DNA of 31,821 bases. Source: Basidiobolus ranarum (taxonomy: Eukaryota; Basidiobolomycota; Basidiobolomycetes; Basidiobolales). The position numbers and the translations under genes are program-made. The DNA lies in contig JASJQH010000087.1 of assembly GCA_040143965.1 (NCBI GenBank), forward strand, positions 1 through 31,821, in the 5' to 3' direction. The notes under the pieces were generated by a model. That model was not told where the DNA came from, ran no database searches, and worked only from the letters and a program-made list of their open reading frames with translations. Below, one piece after another: positions 11,070 to 22,038 of the stretch (position 1 is the stretch's first letter; the number at the start of each line of letters is the position of its first letter).

Positions 11070-13467
11070 CTACAATGGATTACTCTCGGGAATTATGGAA
11101 TTGGAAATGTCGAGTAATGCTTCGATTGACGGCTGCAGTTCCCCTTGATTGGCTTGGAGAATTAATTCGCATATATCAGCTTCAATATTAGGAAACATGT
11201 CTTTGAGCGTAGAGAGAGCTTGATTATATTCTTGGTACTGCTGCTCTTGCATTGCTGTGTTACGTTGACGTTGTATTTGGCTTCGAGCGCCTGGATATGC
11301 TGGGTTGGTAGTGGGGTTGGCAGATTTGGGTTGTATTTGAGGCAAGCTAGAGTTAGTAGAGCGTTGTTGACTTTGATCGTATTCATCATCAAAATCAGAA
11401 CCAATATCAGAGCCAACGGAATCTCTGATTTGTGGGTGGAGATGGCTATCAGAATGCCCAGGACGACGCGCGCCATCAAAGCTGAGAGATCTGGCCATGG
11501 GCTCTGAGGATGACTGCCTGCGTGCAATCTCTTCAACTGCCATGTCAATATTCCTAACAAGAATCATTAAAAATCATCATCCAACAAAGACAGCACCTCA
11601 ATCCCTTACTTGTTAAAGTCCTCCTCAGAGATGGATAACTGCTTGTAGTCCATGTTCTCGATGAAAGAGATGGCACCCATCTTATTAGGATCAATATTAT
11701 ATAGTGTTAGAGGTTGAACAGATTTGCAGTTTACATGACTTGGTATGTTTCTTACTAGATTAGTCAAATAGTACTCCGACTCGGCATGAAGTTTTTCAGG
11801 CCTTCTAAATCGAGATATGTATCTAAAGGTGGATGAGTTCAGAGTCAATATCTAACGAGACGGACTTTGACTTACTGGACGTTCGATACAAGTCGTTCCG
11901 GATTAGCGCGGAGAACTACGAAAATAAGTATAGGAAGAAACTTATCAGCACCAGTTTCAGCCTCGACATGCTTTAAGAAGCGTAAGTTTGAGTTAAAGAG
12001 AACTTCGTTGACTCGTCAAAATAGAAGTAAAGCTTGGTAATAAAAAAGGATATTGAAAATGACGATGCAGCAATTTAAGATGCAGATAAGTTTATCACGT
12101 GGGGCTTTGTATGAGTTTATCTTTGCAAGTTCTAGGAAGCATAGTAAGTTGGCAAGATGATAAAGAGTAGAGTTAGAGTGACTTTCACATACCAGCCTGA
12201 GCAAAGCCTAAGAACGATTCATTATGATTGTTCACTGGAATATCCAAATGCTCTTCTTTGATCCAGCGATATAGTTGGATTTTCTGGTTAAGAATATCGT
12301 CTTTCTCCATATCATCAGCGGTAAGAGGGCAAAAGGTGCTAATGGTTTTGTGGTGTATAAACTGGTAAGTGAATGTTGCTAGTAAAGGAAAGAAATTCAT
12401 ATCTTACTGTTTATAAAGCTTGTTCATTATCAGTTTCTCCATTCCCTCTAGAGCATTCTCGAATTCAGATTCCGAACATTTATTCCAAACTTCACAATAA
12501 CGCATATCGTAAGCGATTTCCTGTTTATGAATGATATTTAGTGAGGTATCTATATATGGCGTAGATGATAGACTTACATTTAAGAAACCATGGATTGTTT
12601 GGATTTGCTCGTTGACAGTATATGGCTTACGCTGAAAGCCGCTCAAAAATCTAACAAACCGTTGGTGTTTCATTCAAGTTGGATGGAGCAAAATAGTCAG
12701 TACCTTTTTAAACTACGTGCAACGGGCGTAGCACTCCTATGGCGGATTTGATCCAAAAACCGATGATATTCAAATTGGTCAGCTTTTTGTGTACTCTCTG
12801 AGCTTTCGGGTGCACTAGAGGCGTTATCGTTTTTAATGGGAGGAGTCGTACTAGGAGTGCCGCCAACAGAAATCGACTTCTGAAGACTCTCTCCACGAAG
12901 TTTCTTTTTAGGGCCGTTTGATTTGACTCTGATTTTAGTTGTCTGTTCTTGAGGCAATTCAATATGTGGATCGACATTACTCCGTTCCTCTGAATCAATC
13001 TGGTCCGCTGGTTGTTCTTGAGAAATGCAATGTGTGTTAAACTTATGTGTTCATCCATACTCAAATAAAACAAAGAAATATCACTTTTTGAAAGATTATT
13101 GAGTGGGTCAAATTCGGCAACCAGTTCATTTATAACTTTCTGACTAGAACCAGATGAAGATGGTTCTATTTGCCCAAAGTCCGCTGGGATATCAGGAAAG
13201 ACATTAGAAGTATCTATACATATCGTAGGCGTCTCCATTTGACTGTTTGAGAAGTGTGTACATGATAAATGTCTATTTGTTTAAAGGGAGTTTTCATGAG
13301 TATACTGACTGGTTGGAGTTTTCGGAAGCTTTGTCGGAATCATCTACTTCTTGGTCAAGCGCTAAAATTGGTTCAGTATTTAGTTTAAGGTTCTCCTCCA
13401 ATTTTTCATGTAACTCGTTTTCCTCAAGGCTCTCTGGTTGGCCTTTTGGCTGTATAACTGAATCCAT
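11070..13467 (-). CDS. VPS9: Vps9/Rabex-5 type Rab5 guanine nucleotide exchange factor with CUE domain
   Basis: Exons: 13467-13310, 13242-13085, 13016-12704, 12650-12578, 12520-12408, 12338-12193, 12131-12054, 11981-11876, 11822-11756, 11680-11610, 11553-11070 (588 residues, all phases consistent). The N-terminal 170 residues are acidic and unrecognised. The helical bundle and Vps9 domain run from about residue 185: FLDQIRHRSATPVARSLKRF, TVNEQIQTIHGFL, MEKLIMNKLY, then TFCPLTADD, KAPRDKLICILNCC, FLPILIFVVLRANPERLVSN and FIENMD. A C-terminal CUE domain (LKDMFPNIEADI ... IEALLDIS) should bind ubiquitin, as in yeast Vps9. The protein activates Rab5/Vps21 on early endosomes. Intron 7 is an AT-AC U12-type intron (separate entry). 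The join between exons 1 and 2 needs an unusual donor GTCAGT. Starting instead at the ATG in exon 2 (13238) is possible. Confidence 0.92.
11982..12053 (-). other. U12-type AT-AC intron in VPS9
   Basis: The 72-base intron reads ATATCCTTTT at its 5' end (12053 downward), an exact match to the minor-class AT-AC donor, and ends in AC at 11983-11982. CTCTTTAACT (12000-11991) matches the U12 branch consensus TCCTTAAC with one mismatch and places the branch A 11-12 bases before the exon. The junction is phase 1 and gives NCCIVIF-S-FLKH, continuing the conserved Vps9-domain pattern. No GT-AG pair preserves these residues in frame. Confidence 0.85.
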
Positions 13468-14029
13468 ATTAACTATTGTCCACTAAAGCTCCTTAAAGTT
13501 GCGCCTTTAGCAAAAAACGAATAACTTCTATTCCACCTAATAAAATTAGATATTTTAAGAAATTGAAATTCAGGCAATTCCCTCTAATCTTGATCCGAAA
13601 TGCTGAGTGTGGGCCTTCAGATTGTGACAGTCTTAATGCGGTAGCTGATCACTTTTATGATTAAAGGGGACAAATATTATCCTGGTTGCAACCAGAATCC
13701 TAGATATTGCTATATAGCATCCTAATTGATCGGAGAATTCCAATTCCCGATCATACTCGTAAATGGTACTCCCAAGCAAAAGCAACCTATATATAATACT
13801 CGAATCATGGTATCAGTAACCACGTTGTTGGAGGAATTTGAGTTTGATATGTGACTGTGTATAATGTATTCTGGAATAATATGCTCCGAATTGATTTAGC
13901 AAAAAACTCGAGAAAAAAAGATTGCTAAAAAAAATACCGTTCGAAAAAGCCATGATTCAGTCAAGTTGCAATACACAAGAAATTCAAGTACGTTTGACTT
14001 TAGCAACGTGACAATAAAGAGTAAAAGCA
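13468..14029. other. Divergent promoter region, VPS9 / RIX1
   Basis: This interval of 562 bases lies between divergent start codons and has AT-rich stretches. I see no open frame of note, RNA gene or recognisable regulatory word. Confidence 0.4.
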
Positions 14030-16937
14030 ATGTCAGGTTCAGAACGTATTCTTGTTGAACATGCAAAACTGTTGACCTCACTGGTAAATCATTATTTGTC
14101 AACCGAGACTACTGTTGGTACTCATGTACCCTACGTACTGGAAACTATAGCCTACCACGGTTTACTCCGCAATGAAAGAAATGAAGACTTAGACGAAGCG
14201 ATACATAAATGGGAAACTCGTATCAAATCTCTTTTACAATCCAAAATTGCTAGCGCCAGATGGGCTGCAGTCTCATTCATTAAGATTAGTATGGAAAATG
14301 ACGAGATTTACAGTCAAGATGTCATTCATTGGGTTTCTACCTTATTATCGTCCATAACGGTTAGTATGTTTGATTATTTCGAGCCTAAAAGATTATACCA
14401 ATTGTGAATGCTTTCTATAGAAACCTGAGCCTACTCCTGTACTAGAGAATATTGTTGACACTCTTTGGGGACTCTTTCAACGTACAGCTCACAAACCCGA
14501 GTTTCAGCGTGAAGTTACCACAGCATTTTTACCTCGCTTCAACGGGTGCTTGATTGGCTTATCTGAAAACCGAGAATTACTTGTTAGTCCACTTCTCCCT
14601 TACGTGATGTTGTTAACATTTATAGCTTAAACTGACTTTAATTCTCTACAGCCTTGTATTTTCCGCACACTTCGCACTTCTGTAGAAACTTTTCCTTCTA
14701 TTTTCAGACCATCCATTGATAAGACCCAGAATCTCTGCTTAAGATATTTAGATGGTAGTGTTGACAGCCAAAGTGCCATTGTTAAATCTGCCGGTGCTTG
14801 TATCGCTTCGTTACATAATGCAAGTGGAAAGACTAATTCGGTAGATGCTTGGAGAGCCACAAATGTTAGATTAATCGGGTCCATTCATCATGCCTTAGAT
14901 ATGCTTTTCGATAGTGTTGAAGAAGGTAGACTTGGTTGATATTCCTCGAGGGTTTTTCGTCGTTAAACTTAACAGTATTTTGCTTTTAGACTATCAAAAG
15001 AAGGATAACATGCTTAGCTTTGATTTACCTGAACCACCATCTGATTACATCAAAAGATTCCCTATTTTGTTTAATAGGGTTAAAGCATTGCTTTGCTCAC
15101 TGGGAGCTTCTTTAAGGTAAATATATGCAGCTATGGTCAAAGCTTCGCTTTATTCTAATATGTTGAATCGATTGTGAAATAGCTGTAAAGCCGAAAGACC
15201 TGTTAGTATTCCTGTGAGCTCTCTAGTCGATCTTTTGTGCAGAATCTACAACGTATCCGACAGCTCAGTTGTAAGTTCATCAGTTTGTTATCAAGATTCA
15301 TCCTTATTTCCGATCTCATCCTATATATTCAGATAAGCGAAGATAAAGAGAGGAGTGAGTTCCTTGCCTTGATGGCGGGGATTCCCAGCTTACACGTGTC
15401 AGCAAATTCTACTTTGGAGGGATTGATCACTGCGTAAGTGCTTGCACCTAAACTTATCTACTCCTGCACATTTAATGACGACATAAATAATGATAGCGTG
15501 GGCGACCATCTCCTCTGCTACTCTGGTGCCTTATCAAGCATTGTTCTAAAATCGCTTAACCAGCACAAAGGAAAAGAGTGAGTAATCTCTTGTTTAGAGT
15601 ATATCCCTAAACTGTACTGATACTGCTTGGCTTTAGATTCGCACGTATATCGGCATACGGATTGGCCACCATCTGTATTGAAACGTTCGGATTTGGATTC
15701 TCTTCAATCATTGACTCTTCTATCCTCAAAATCATCCTTCAAGATATTAAAGCCATTGAGCTAAAAGCTGAGGATGTATTGAAGAATGAGAATAACACCA
15801 GCAAGGTAGCAACTTGACTAGCACTCTCACTCTCTCACACACTCGCTAACATTAATACCCATCTCAGAAACTATCCAAGAGACGTAAGACCAATGTCACC
15901 AACTCGGATTCTCTCACTACACAGTATAAAAGGGTCATCCCCTCTTCTGCACTTCAACACGCAGCCCTAAAAAGTAGGAAGTCTTGATAAAGAGATAGCA
16001 TTTCACATTACTGACTCTCATTCTTCTCTTAGCCTTGAAAGCTGTAGTTCTCTCTTCCGGATCATCGATCTCAGTACAACTTCGTGGAACAATCGAATCC
16101 ACCTTGATCTCTCATATCCTGACTTTGACGCAACAACCATCAGACACTGATAATGAGAACATCGAAAAATTCAAACTTTCTTTGTACGATTGTCTTCTTA
16201 GTGTGGTGATCTCTCCAGCTCAACAGCTTCCTTCCATCTTACCATATGCGCTCCAACTTTTCAATCACGGATTAAATGATAAAAGTCACATGGTAAACCA
16301 TTATTGCCACCCTATTTCTTCCTGGGTCATATTCTTATTGAATGGTATTTTAGGTTCGCACCTTCTGCTCAAACGCCGTCCTGTTATGCGATCTCATTAT
16401 ACACCCTCGATTACCTCCTATCCAGAAAATCCCAGCTAAAGATGAGAAATCCAACAGTTCGTTTCAAATGGCAATTGATCAAGAATCAGTAACCAACAAT
16501 TTTGGCCATAATAGTTTTACTGAATTCGCGCAAACTAAAGCTGAGCCTATCATACCGGCCGCTATTGCCACTGACGTAGAGTCTAGTCCAGTTAAAGAAC
16601 AAACTGTGGCTCCTATTGTAGACCAAGTGGCAGCTGTACAAGCCACTGTGAATTCATTAGCCAAGCCTTCTGCTCCAGTAGTTTCAGTCGTTCAAAACCA
16701 TGTAAATATAGATTTGTATTCAGATTAAGTTGTTCTCGATTTCTGATGATGTTTTCTTTGTAGCAGCAGCCTGTTCCATCCAAGTCCATGAAGCGTCCTT
16801 CATCAGAAGAGCCAGAGCAACCGACCAAGAAACTGCAACCAACTCTGCCCATCCTTAAGCACCAAGAGAGTGTAGCATCGGATTCGGAAGATGACGAGAT
16901 TCCAGAGATTGATTTGGAGGGCTCTGAAAGCGAATAA
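14030..16937 (+). CDS. RIX1: Rix1/PELP1-type pre-60S ribosome biogenesis factor
   Basis: Exons: 14030-14359, 14421-14582, 14652-14925, 14990-15116, 15183-15270, 15333-15433, 15497-15577, 15637-15805, 15868-15973, 16033-16292, 16354-16701, 16764-16937 (739 residues; phases consistent). The protein is built of helical repeats. The N-terminal stretch includes HKWETRIKSLLQSKIASARW and AAVSFIKISME, which I recognise as the RIX1 N-terminal domain, and later NRVKALLCSLGASL. A basic patch KLSKRRK lies near residue 450. The tail is disordered (PVKEQTV..., KRPSSEEPEQPTKKL) and ends in an acidic run SDSEDDEIPEIDLEGSESE, as in PELP1. Family knowledge: with Ipi1 and Ipi3 it forms a nucleolar/nuclear complex acting with Rea1 in ITS2 processing and 60S remodelling. 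The last intron ends TAGCAGCAG, a tandem acceptor that could add or drop one Gln. Confidence 0.85.
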
Positions 16938-18129
16938 TCAAAGTGGTAAAGTATTATCAGCCATCGTTACTTAATTATGAGAAGGTTAATTGTCCCGCTT
17001 TAGATATCCCATTAGTATAGGTTGATTTGTGTCTTTTTGTCATCATCACCTCATTTCGTGAATCTTGTCCAAATAGTAAAATATTCCTCCGAAATATCAC
17101 TCCGTATAATAGAATAAAAGGGTTTTAAAGAGCGATCTCTACATATATGACATCAAACCTTGCACAAGTGAAGCAACGTTTACCTCCTAATCCAGTGGCA
17201 AGAATGCGCTAATAGGGTCAGATTGTAGGTGGCAAATGTTGAGATTTTACATCCCTTGCCCTAACCCTGTTATACACAATATAAACGGACATTCAAGTGG
17301 AACGGTGTTTTCAAACACTTGTGGCGAATCTAAACGTTTGGAAAAGCCTTAGATTAACAGTTGTCTGTCTACACTTGTTTCATGTACTTGCGACCATTTG
17401 CTATTGAAACAATGAGTCAATGCTTGAGCTATTGTTACTACACCAATGTAAATGTATCTTACTACGCTTTTCTTGGATCTTCCTGCATTTCAGTGCCAAT
17501 GGGGACCTTTCTCCTGGACACACTAAACGTTCGAAATCAACGTCTTGTCCAAGAAAACGCCCCTTTTCAGCTTTATGGTCCACGATGAGTTTGCTTTCCG
17601 TCTCAACCAGTGATCGATCACAAGTTTCATTACCGATTGTTTCGCAAGGCTGTTAAACTTCACAAAAGAGAATGTTCGAAGGGTTTTTGTTTTAATAAAC
17701 ATGACAGTCTCCGCTCATTAACACATACAGAACGATGAAGCATTACATGTGGCAACAGGATTAGAAACGGTTATACCTAAATTTGGACCGCGATAAGAGA
17801 ACAGCCTTAACAAACAGCTAAATGCGTGACAACAACCTAGTAAATACAAGTTGTATTCAAAAGAAAGATTTTTTAATTACATTAGCATGCAATCTCAAGC
17901 TGTCCATAAAAAACATCAACCCGTGTGTATAACATCTGAAATGATCATTAATTAATTTATTACCACATTATATCTATCTCGTTGTATGGTAATTCTAGAC
18001 AGCCATTCCAAGATATGTTTCACTCTGGTTTCATCATGCAAGGCTGGGAAGTGTATTTCGTTTCTAAATAAAAGGTTGTAATCTGCTTTTGGTATATGCC
18101 GAACTTGAGTCCTCCTTCAACTTCTAGAT
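16938..18129. other. 1.2 kb intergenic region with a possible ORF relic
   Basis: Between RIX1 and the reductase gene. The only notable content is an 83-codon stop-free stretch on the minus strand (about 17652-17401), read downstream of a TAA, with balanced composition (for example KGRFLGQDVDFERLVCPGE). It has no start codon in a convincing context, no splice partners I can find, and no family I recognise, so it could be a relic of a mobile element or chance. A telobox-like ccctaaccct occurs at about 17259. The remainder is featureless to me. Confidence 0.35.
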
Positions 18130-19545
18130 ATGTCGAAACGTATTTTATTCCTTGGCGAGATAGAATTTGCTCAATCTTACGCAGAGGAGCTGCGTGCCGA
18201 ACATAGTCATGACCTAGTGGTAATCCCTTCGAGATGTCAGAAATCATTTCCATCCATGATATTGATATTGCATTCATGTCAACAGGCCATCCTTCCTCGT
18301 AATCGCCAAGAATTTCTAAGAAATCTCAAAGAAGGTGGATATGGTGAATGTACCGCAGTGGTTCTATCTTGGGCCTTTAAATTGGTATGTCTTTTAGTAC
18401 AAATATTGAAGTAGATCCCAATGAGCTGAATCCATCTACTCAGGCATGCGGACGATTTGATACTCAAGTGATCGATCTGTTTGGCCCCACATTAAAGATT
18501 ATCTCCAGTACTGGTGCAGGTTATGATGCTGTAGATGTAGAGCACGCCACCAATAAAGGTACCGTCAGTATGTATATACGTACATATACCAGCATTTTCA
18601 TTAATCTCGATTTCAGGCATCTGGGTATCAAACACTCCTGGAGTAGGGGATGATTCCACCGCTGATATCGCAATGCTTTTGATACTAAGCACGACCAGAA
18701 ATGCTAACGAGGCAGAACAAACACTGAGACAAGGTATTCCTACCAGGCATATATCATGAGAATTCATTCTAAACCGTATCAATATCAGGCGCTTGGAAAG
18801 GTGACATCCCATTAGGTATGGATACCAAAAGATTGAAACTAGGAATCTTAGGCTTAGGCGGCATTGGAAAGGTAAGTAATTACACTTTGAATGGTTGAAG
18901 TTTCATGCAGCTCAGATGTCAATTTAGGCGTTGGCCCAACGTGCTCATGCATTCGGAATGGAGATGTATTATCACAATCGCAATCCAGTTCCTGATGAAG
19001 GTAAACTCGAGTATCTTCAAATCGTTCTGATCACATCACTGACTTCGATTGTTATGTACAGTTTCCAAAGCATGTCATGTTACCTACCTGCCTTTCGATG
19101 ATCTGCTTAGCACTGTGGATATCATTTCCATCCACGTGCCATTATCTACTGTCACTACTAAACTAATTGGCGCTAAGGAATTTGCCAAGATGAAGGATGG
19201 CGCCATCCTAATAAACACATCTCGGGGGCCTGTGATCGATGAAGATGCCATGGTTGAGGCACTCGACTCGGGTAAACTAAGAACAGTAGGTCTGGATGTA
19301 TATCAAAACGAACCAGAAGTTCACCCAGGCTTACTACGTAACACGAAAATTCGTCTGTTGCCGCACCTTGGATCCTGTACCGAGGGTACATTCGAAAATA
19401 TAGAGGTAAGTTTCAAGTTATGCAGGTGAATGTGAACATGGAATTAATCAGTTCTCTAAATCAGCTTTTGGCCTTGGAAAATTGCCACCATACAATAATC
19501 AATGGTAAACCCAAGACTCCTGTAAATGAACCTATCTTATCGTAA
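18130..19545 (+). CDS. Glyoxylate/hydroxypyruvate reductase (D-2-hydroxyacid dehydrogenase family)
   Basis: Exons: 18130-18219, 18286-18384, 18444-18567, 18617-18733, 18789-18871, 18928-19000, 19062-19405, 19465-19545 (336 residues). The NAD(P)-binding Rossmann motif is GILGLGGIGK (about 161-170). The catalytic triad of the family is visible: Arg in NTSRGPVID, Glu in NEPEV, His in LPHLGSCT. The N-terminal substrate-domain motif is STGAGYDAVDV. TADIAMLL before the Rossmann domain is also typical. The enzyme reduces glyoxylate or hydroxypyruvate with NAD(P)H. The closest match in memory is the fungal GOR1-type group, but other 2-ketoacids are possible. No C-terminal peroxisomal signal is present (ends PILS). 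Confidence 0.9.
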
Positions 19546-20032
19546 AATGCTTAATAAGAACATATGGACTTTCTTTACAATTAAAGAATGCCATTAAATT
19601 TTAATGATCTACCTCATGTTTAAATAATAAATATCGTTATCAATCAGAGTTCACATCAATTCTAATATCTTTATCTGAACCATGCTAGCAGTAATGATTT
19701 GCATGCAGTCTGTGCACTACAATACTGGCTTTAATACTGCGTACATTCTCATGGTATAAGCGGTCTAGAAGAATGCGAAAAGAACACTCATAGTAATTAT
19801 ATGACATGTTGTCGCCATGATTTTCAAGGGCCAAATCAGTTAGTATCTACTATAAGGGTGTAGTCGATAGTGCATAGTTGCATCTAGACCATTACACTTT
19901 TACTACAGGTTTGATATACGTTTCATGCATAGCCTCCACATTATTGAGGCGTAAACTACATGCTAAATATAAAAGAGTGAGCCAACAACGTTTGAGTGTT
20001 GTCCAACCTCTCTTGCTTGTTCCTTTACTAGA
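19546..20032. other. Intergenic, promoter of the secreted-protein gene
   Basis: These 487 bases lie downstream of the reductase gene. A clear TATA box sits near the right end (separate entry). I see no additional gene. Confidence 0.4.
19968..19975 (+). promoter_or_regulatory. TATA box of the secreted-protein gene
   Basis: TATAAAAG lies 58 bases upstream of the ATG at 20033, a good distance for a core promoter with a short leader. Most other genes here lack such a clear TATA box, which suggests regulated, strong expression of this one. Confidence 0.6.
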
Positions 20033-20431
20033 ATGCCCTTGCGCTTCGCTGCCGTAACTATTTTTGGTATAGTTATGCTTGCAACTGTCACACCAGTGTT
20101 CGCCAAAAACGGTATATACAGTGGCGATGGGTATGACTTGATAAGCGCCCTTTATAAATTGTATAACTCCGCTATCAAGCCTCTTGACGGTGTAGAATAT
20201 AAGGTAGCGTCAGGCGAGCTTACCCCTTCGAAAGCTGCAAAGAGCGTAGCAAACGTAGCAAAAGAGATAATGGAACAGTCCATAATATTGGTCAAGAAGT
20301 ATCCCATTTCTGCGCGAAAGAAGAAAGCTAAGCTTTATGAATTAAAAAACCAGTATACTGAGCAGCTTAAAGAAGTTGTAAGCAAAATCGAAGAGGTCGC
20401 AAAAAAGGTACCCTCTGAAAATGGGACATAA
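20033..20431 (+). CDS. Small lysine-rich secreted protein, no recognised family
   Basis: Single exon, 132 residues. The N-terminus MPLRFAAVTIFGIVMLATV is a classic signal peptide, with likely cleavage after PVFA (residue 24). The mature part of about 108 residues has no cysteine, is rich in Lys, Glu and Ala, and looks fully helical: an N-terminal segment with YDLISALYKLYNSAIKPLDG, then long amphipathic helices (SKAAKSVANVAKEIMEQ; LYELKNQYTEQLKEVVSKIE). I do not recognise the family. The absence of Cys separates it from usual effector or hydrophobin types. It is intronless among intron-rich neighbours and has its own TATA box. It could be a lineage-specific extracellular or cell-wall protein. 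Confidence 0.75.
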   Translation: MPLRFAAVTIFGIVMLATVTPVFAKNGIYSGDGYDLISALYKLYNSAIKPLDGVEYKVASGELTPSKAAKSVANVAKEIMEQSIILVKKYPISARKKKAKLYELKNQYTEQLKEVVSKIEEVAKKVPSENGT

Positions 20432-20765
20432 TAGCTCCTTATTTATGAAGTATTTGGTATGGTACTTGAAACCCAAGTGCGTTAATAAATTGAGCAAACA
20501 AGACCTTTAAAACTCTCAAGTATTCAAGATGGCATAGATTAGACTTTATTCAGTGTTTAGTGTGGCCAACTTTACGTAACTGATGAAAATTGAAGGCTTT
20601 TTTTTTCTCTTCATACAATATGAAGTTAAAAAAAATTATGGAAAATTAATGATAAAATGAGACTGTTCATCTTGATGCTAGTTTGATTTGATTAAATACT
20701 TTCGACTTTTTTCTTTCTCAACTTGTATTCTTCTATATTGAGTTTAAAAGTACCAATTTTTTCTA
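20432..20765. other. Intergenic between secreted-protein gene and RRP17
   Basis: These 334 AT-rich bases contain a long T tract (about 20598-20607) and an A tract (about 20630). They should hold the 3' end of the secreted-protein gene and the RRP17 promoter. I see nothing else. Confidence 0.4.
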
Positions 20766-21701
20766 ATGTCGGATAACACCACTATATTAACAGCTGGTGC
20801 GCGTGTATACTCACAAAAAAGAAAGAAGAGAAAGGAACAATTACCCGAAATTCTCTTCGATGAAGACTCCAGAAGGTGATTTTACTCGTTGATTTTATTT
20901 TACGTCTTCCCTTATCAATAGAAAGAGATACGAACAGATCCGTTCAAGAGCTTTTGGAAAATATTCCTGACCCTTTTTTATTATATAGGGATTACTTGAC
21001 TGGTTTTCATAAACGCAAGCTCGAAAGAAGAGCTAGAGCTCAAGAAATCGCTAAAATAAAAGCACATGAAGCAAAACTCGAGGCTAGAAAAGAGGTAAAG
21101 ATGTCGAATAATTCGCTACTATATGTAGAGGTTGACGGGAAAGAACAATTGAACCTAACTGCGAATATATTTATATCGTAGAGACGTCAAGCGACCAAGG
21201 ATTTGGCTGAAGAAAGATTGAGACAATTCAACGCTAGTATTGGCGTCGGTACGTTTATCTATATACTTGGATTTAGTTGACATGCTGTTGTCTAACCTAA
21301 CATCTCACAATAGGTGCTGAAGAGGAGAGTGATGGAGAAGAAGAGGAAGAAGAAGAAACCGAAAATGTGAAAGCTGACTCACAAGCCGAATATCGTACAC
21401 CTAGCACTTTGACTACGGTTACAGTAATTACAGAGATGAACTCAGATACAGAAGAGCCCACACCTGCACCAACTGTTGAAGTGAGTGTAAGATGGAGTTT
21501 ATTTTTTAAGTACATTACAATTTGAACTAAACTGGTGTATTGTAGAAACCAAAAGTACCAGATACGACTGCTAAGATAACCAAACCTGTTAAACCCAGAC
21601 CAAAGAAATTCCGTTACGAGTGTAAGCGAGTTAGAAAAGTTGAGCAGGCCAAGACCAAAAAGCATAAGTTGGCAGCAGCATCTAAAAGAAGGAAGAATTA
21701 G
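20766..21701 (+). CDS. RRP17: Rrp17/NOL12 family ribosomal RNA processing protein
   Basis: Exons: 20766-20875, 20989-21094, 21182-21248, 21314-21480, 21546-21701 (201 residues). The family signature spans the first junction: ILFDEDSRR from exon 1 joined to DYLTGFHKRKLERR in exon 2, followed by the Arg/Glu-rich helix RAQEIAKIKAHEAKLEARKE. The C-terminal half is acidic (EEESDGEEEEEEE), then Thr-rich, then strongly basic (KPVKPRPKKFRYECKRVRK), consistent with nucleolar RNA binding. Family knowledge: yeast Rrp17 acts in 5' end processing of 5.8S and 25S rRNA. Intron 1 (113 bases) contains an earlier AG at about 20922, but only the distal acceptor restores the conserved motif. The stop is TAG, which shows that UAG is read as stop in this genome. 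Confidence 0.88.
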
Positions 21702-22038
21702 AAAATTATTGTCATATAGAATATCGAGATACTTCTTTGAATTAATCTTTTTCCTCATTGCCGTCAAATTTGTAATTTAATTAAAAACAACGAATCTTGA
21801 GTTTTCATTGTTTATCATTATATTTACTTTTTAATCTGTGCTGCTTGACTCAACTCTACTATGACTAAAAGCGTTGTTATGGTAGGATCAGTAGTCTAAA
21901 CGTAAATCGAACAAATTTAGAGAAAATCCCAGATTTGGTTTATTTTAACGTACATTGATTAGAAACATTTTCTTATATAGAATATATCCATACAAATCGA
22001 AAAATTATCTCTCTCGCTCGAGAAGTTGTCAATTTACC
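21702..22038. other. Intergenic between RRP17 and COQ2
   Basis: These 337 AT-rich bases should hold the RRP17 3' end and the COQ2 promoter. An in-frame ATG at 21955 would extend COQ2 by 28 residues, but I prefer the ATG at 22039. Confidence 0.4.

Noticed and set aside
21955-22038. Upstream ATG extension of COQ2
   Set aside because: It would put 28 extra residues in front of a good mitochondrial presequence. The ATG at 22039 is the simpler start, though not proved.
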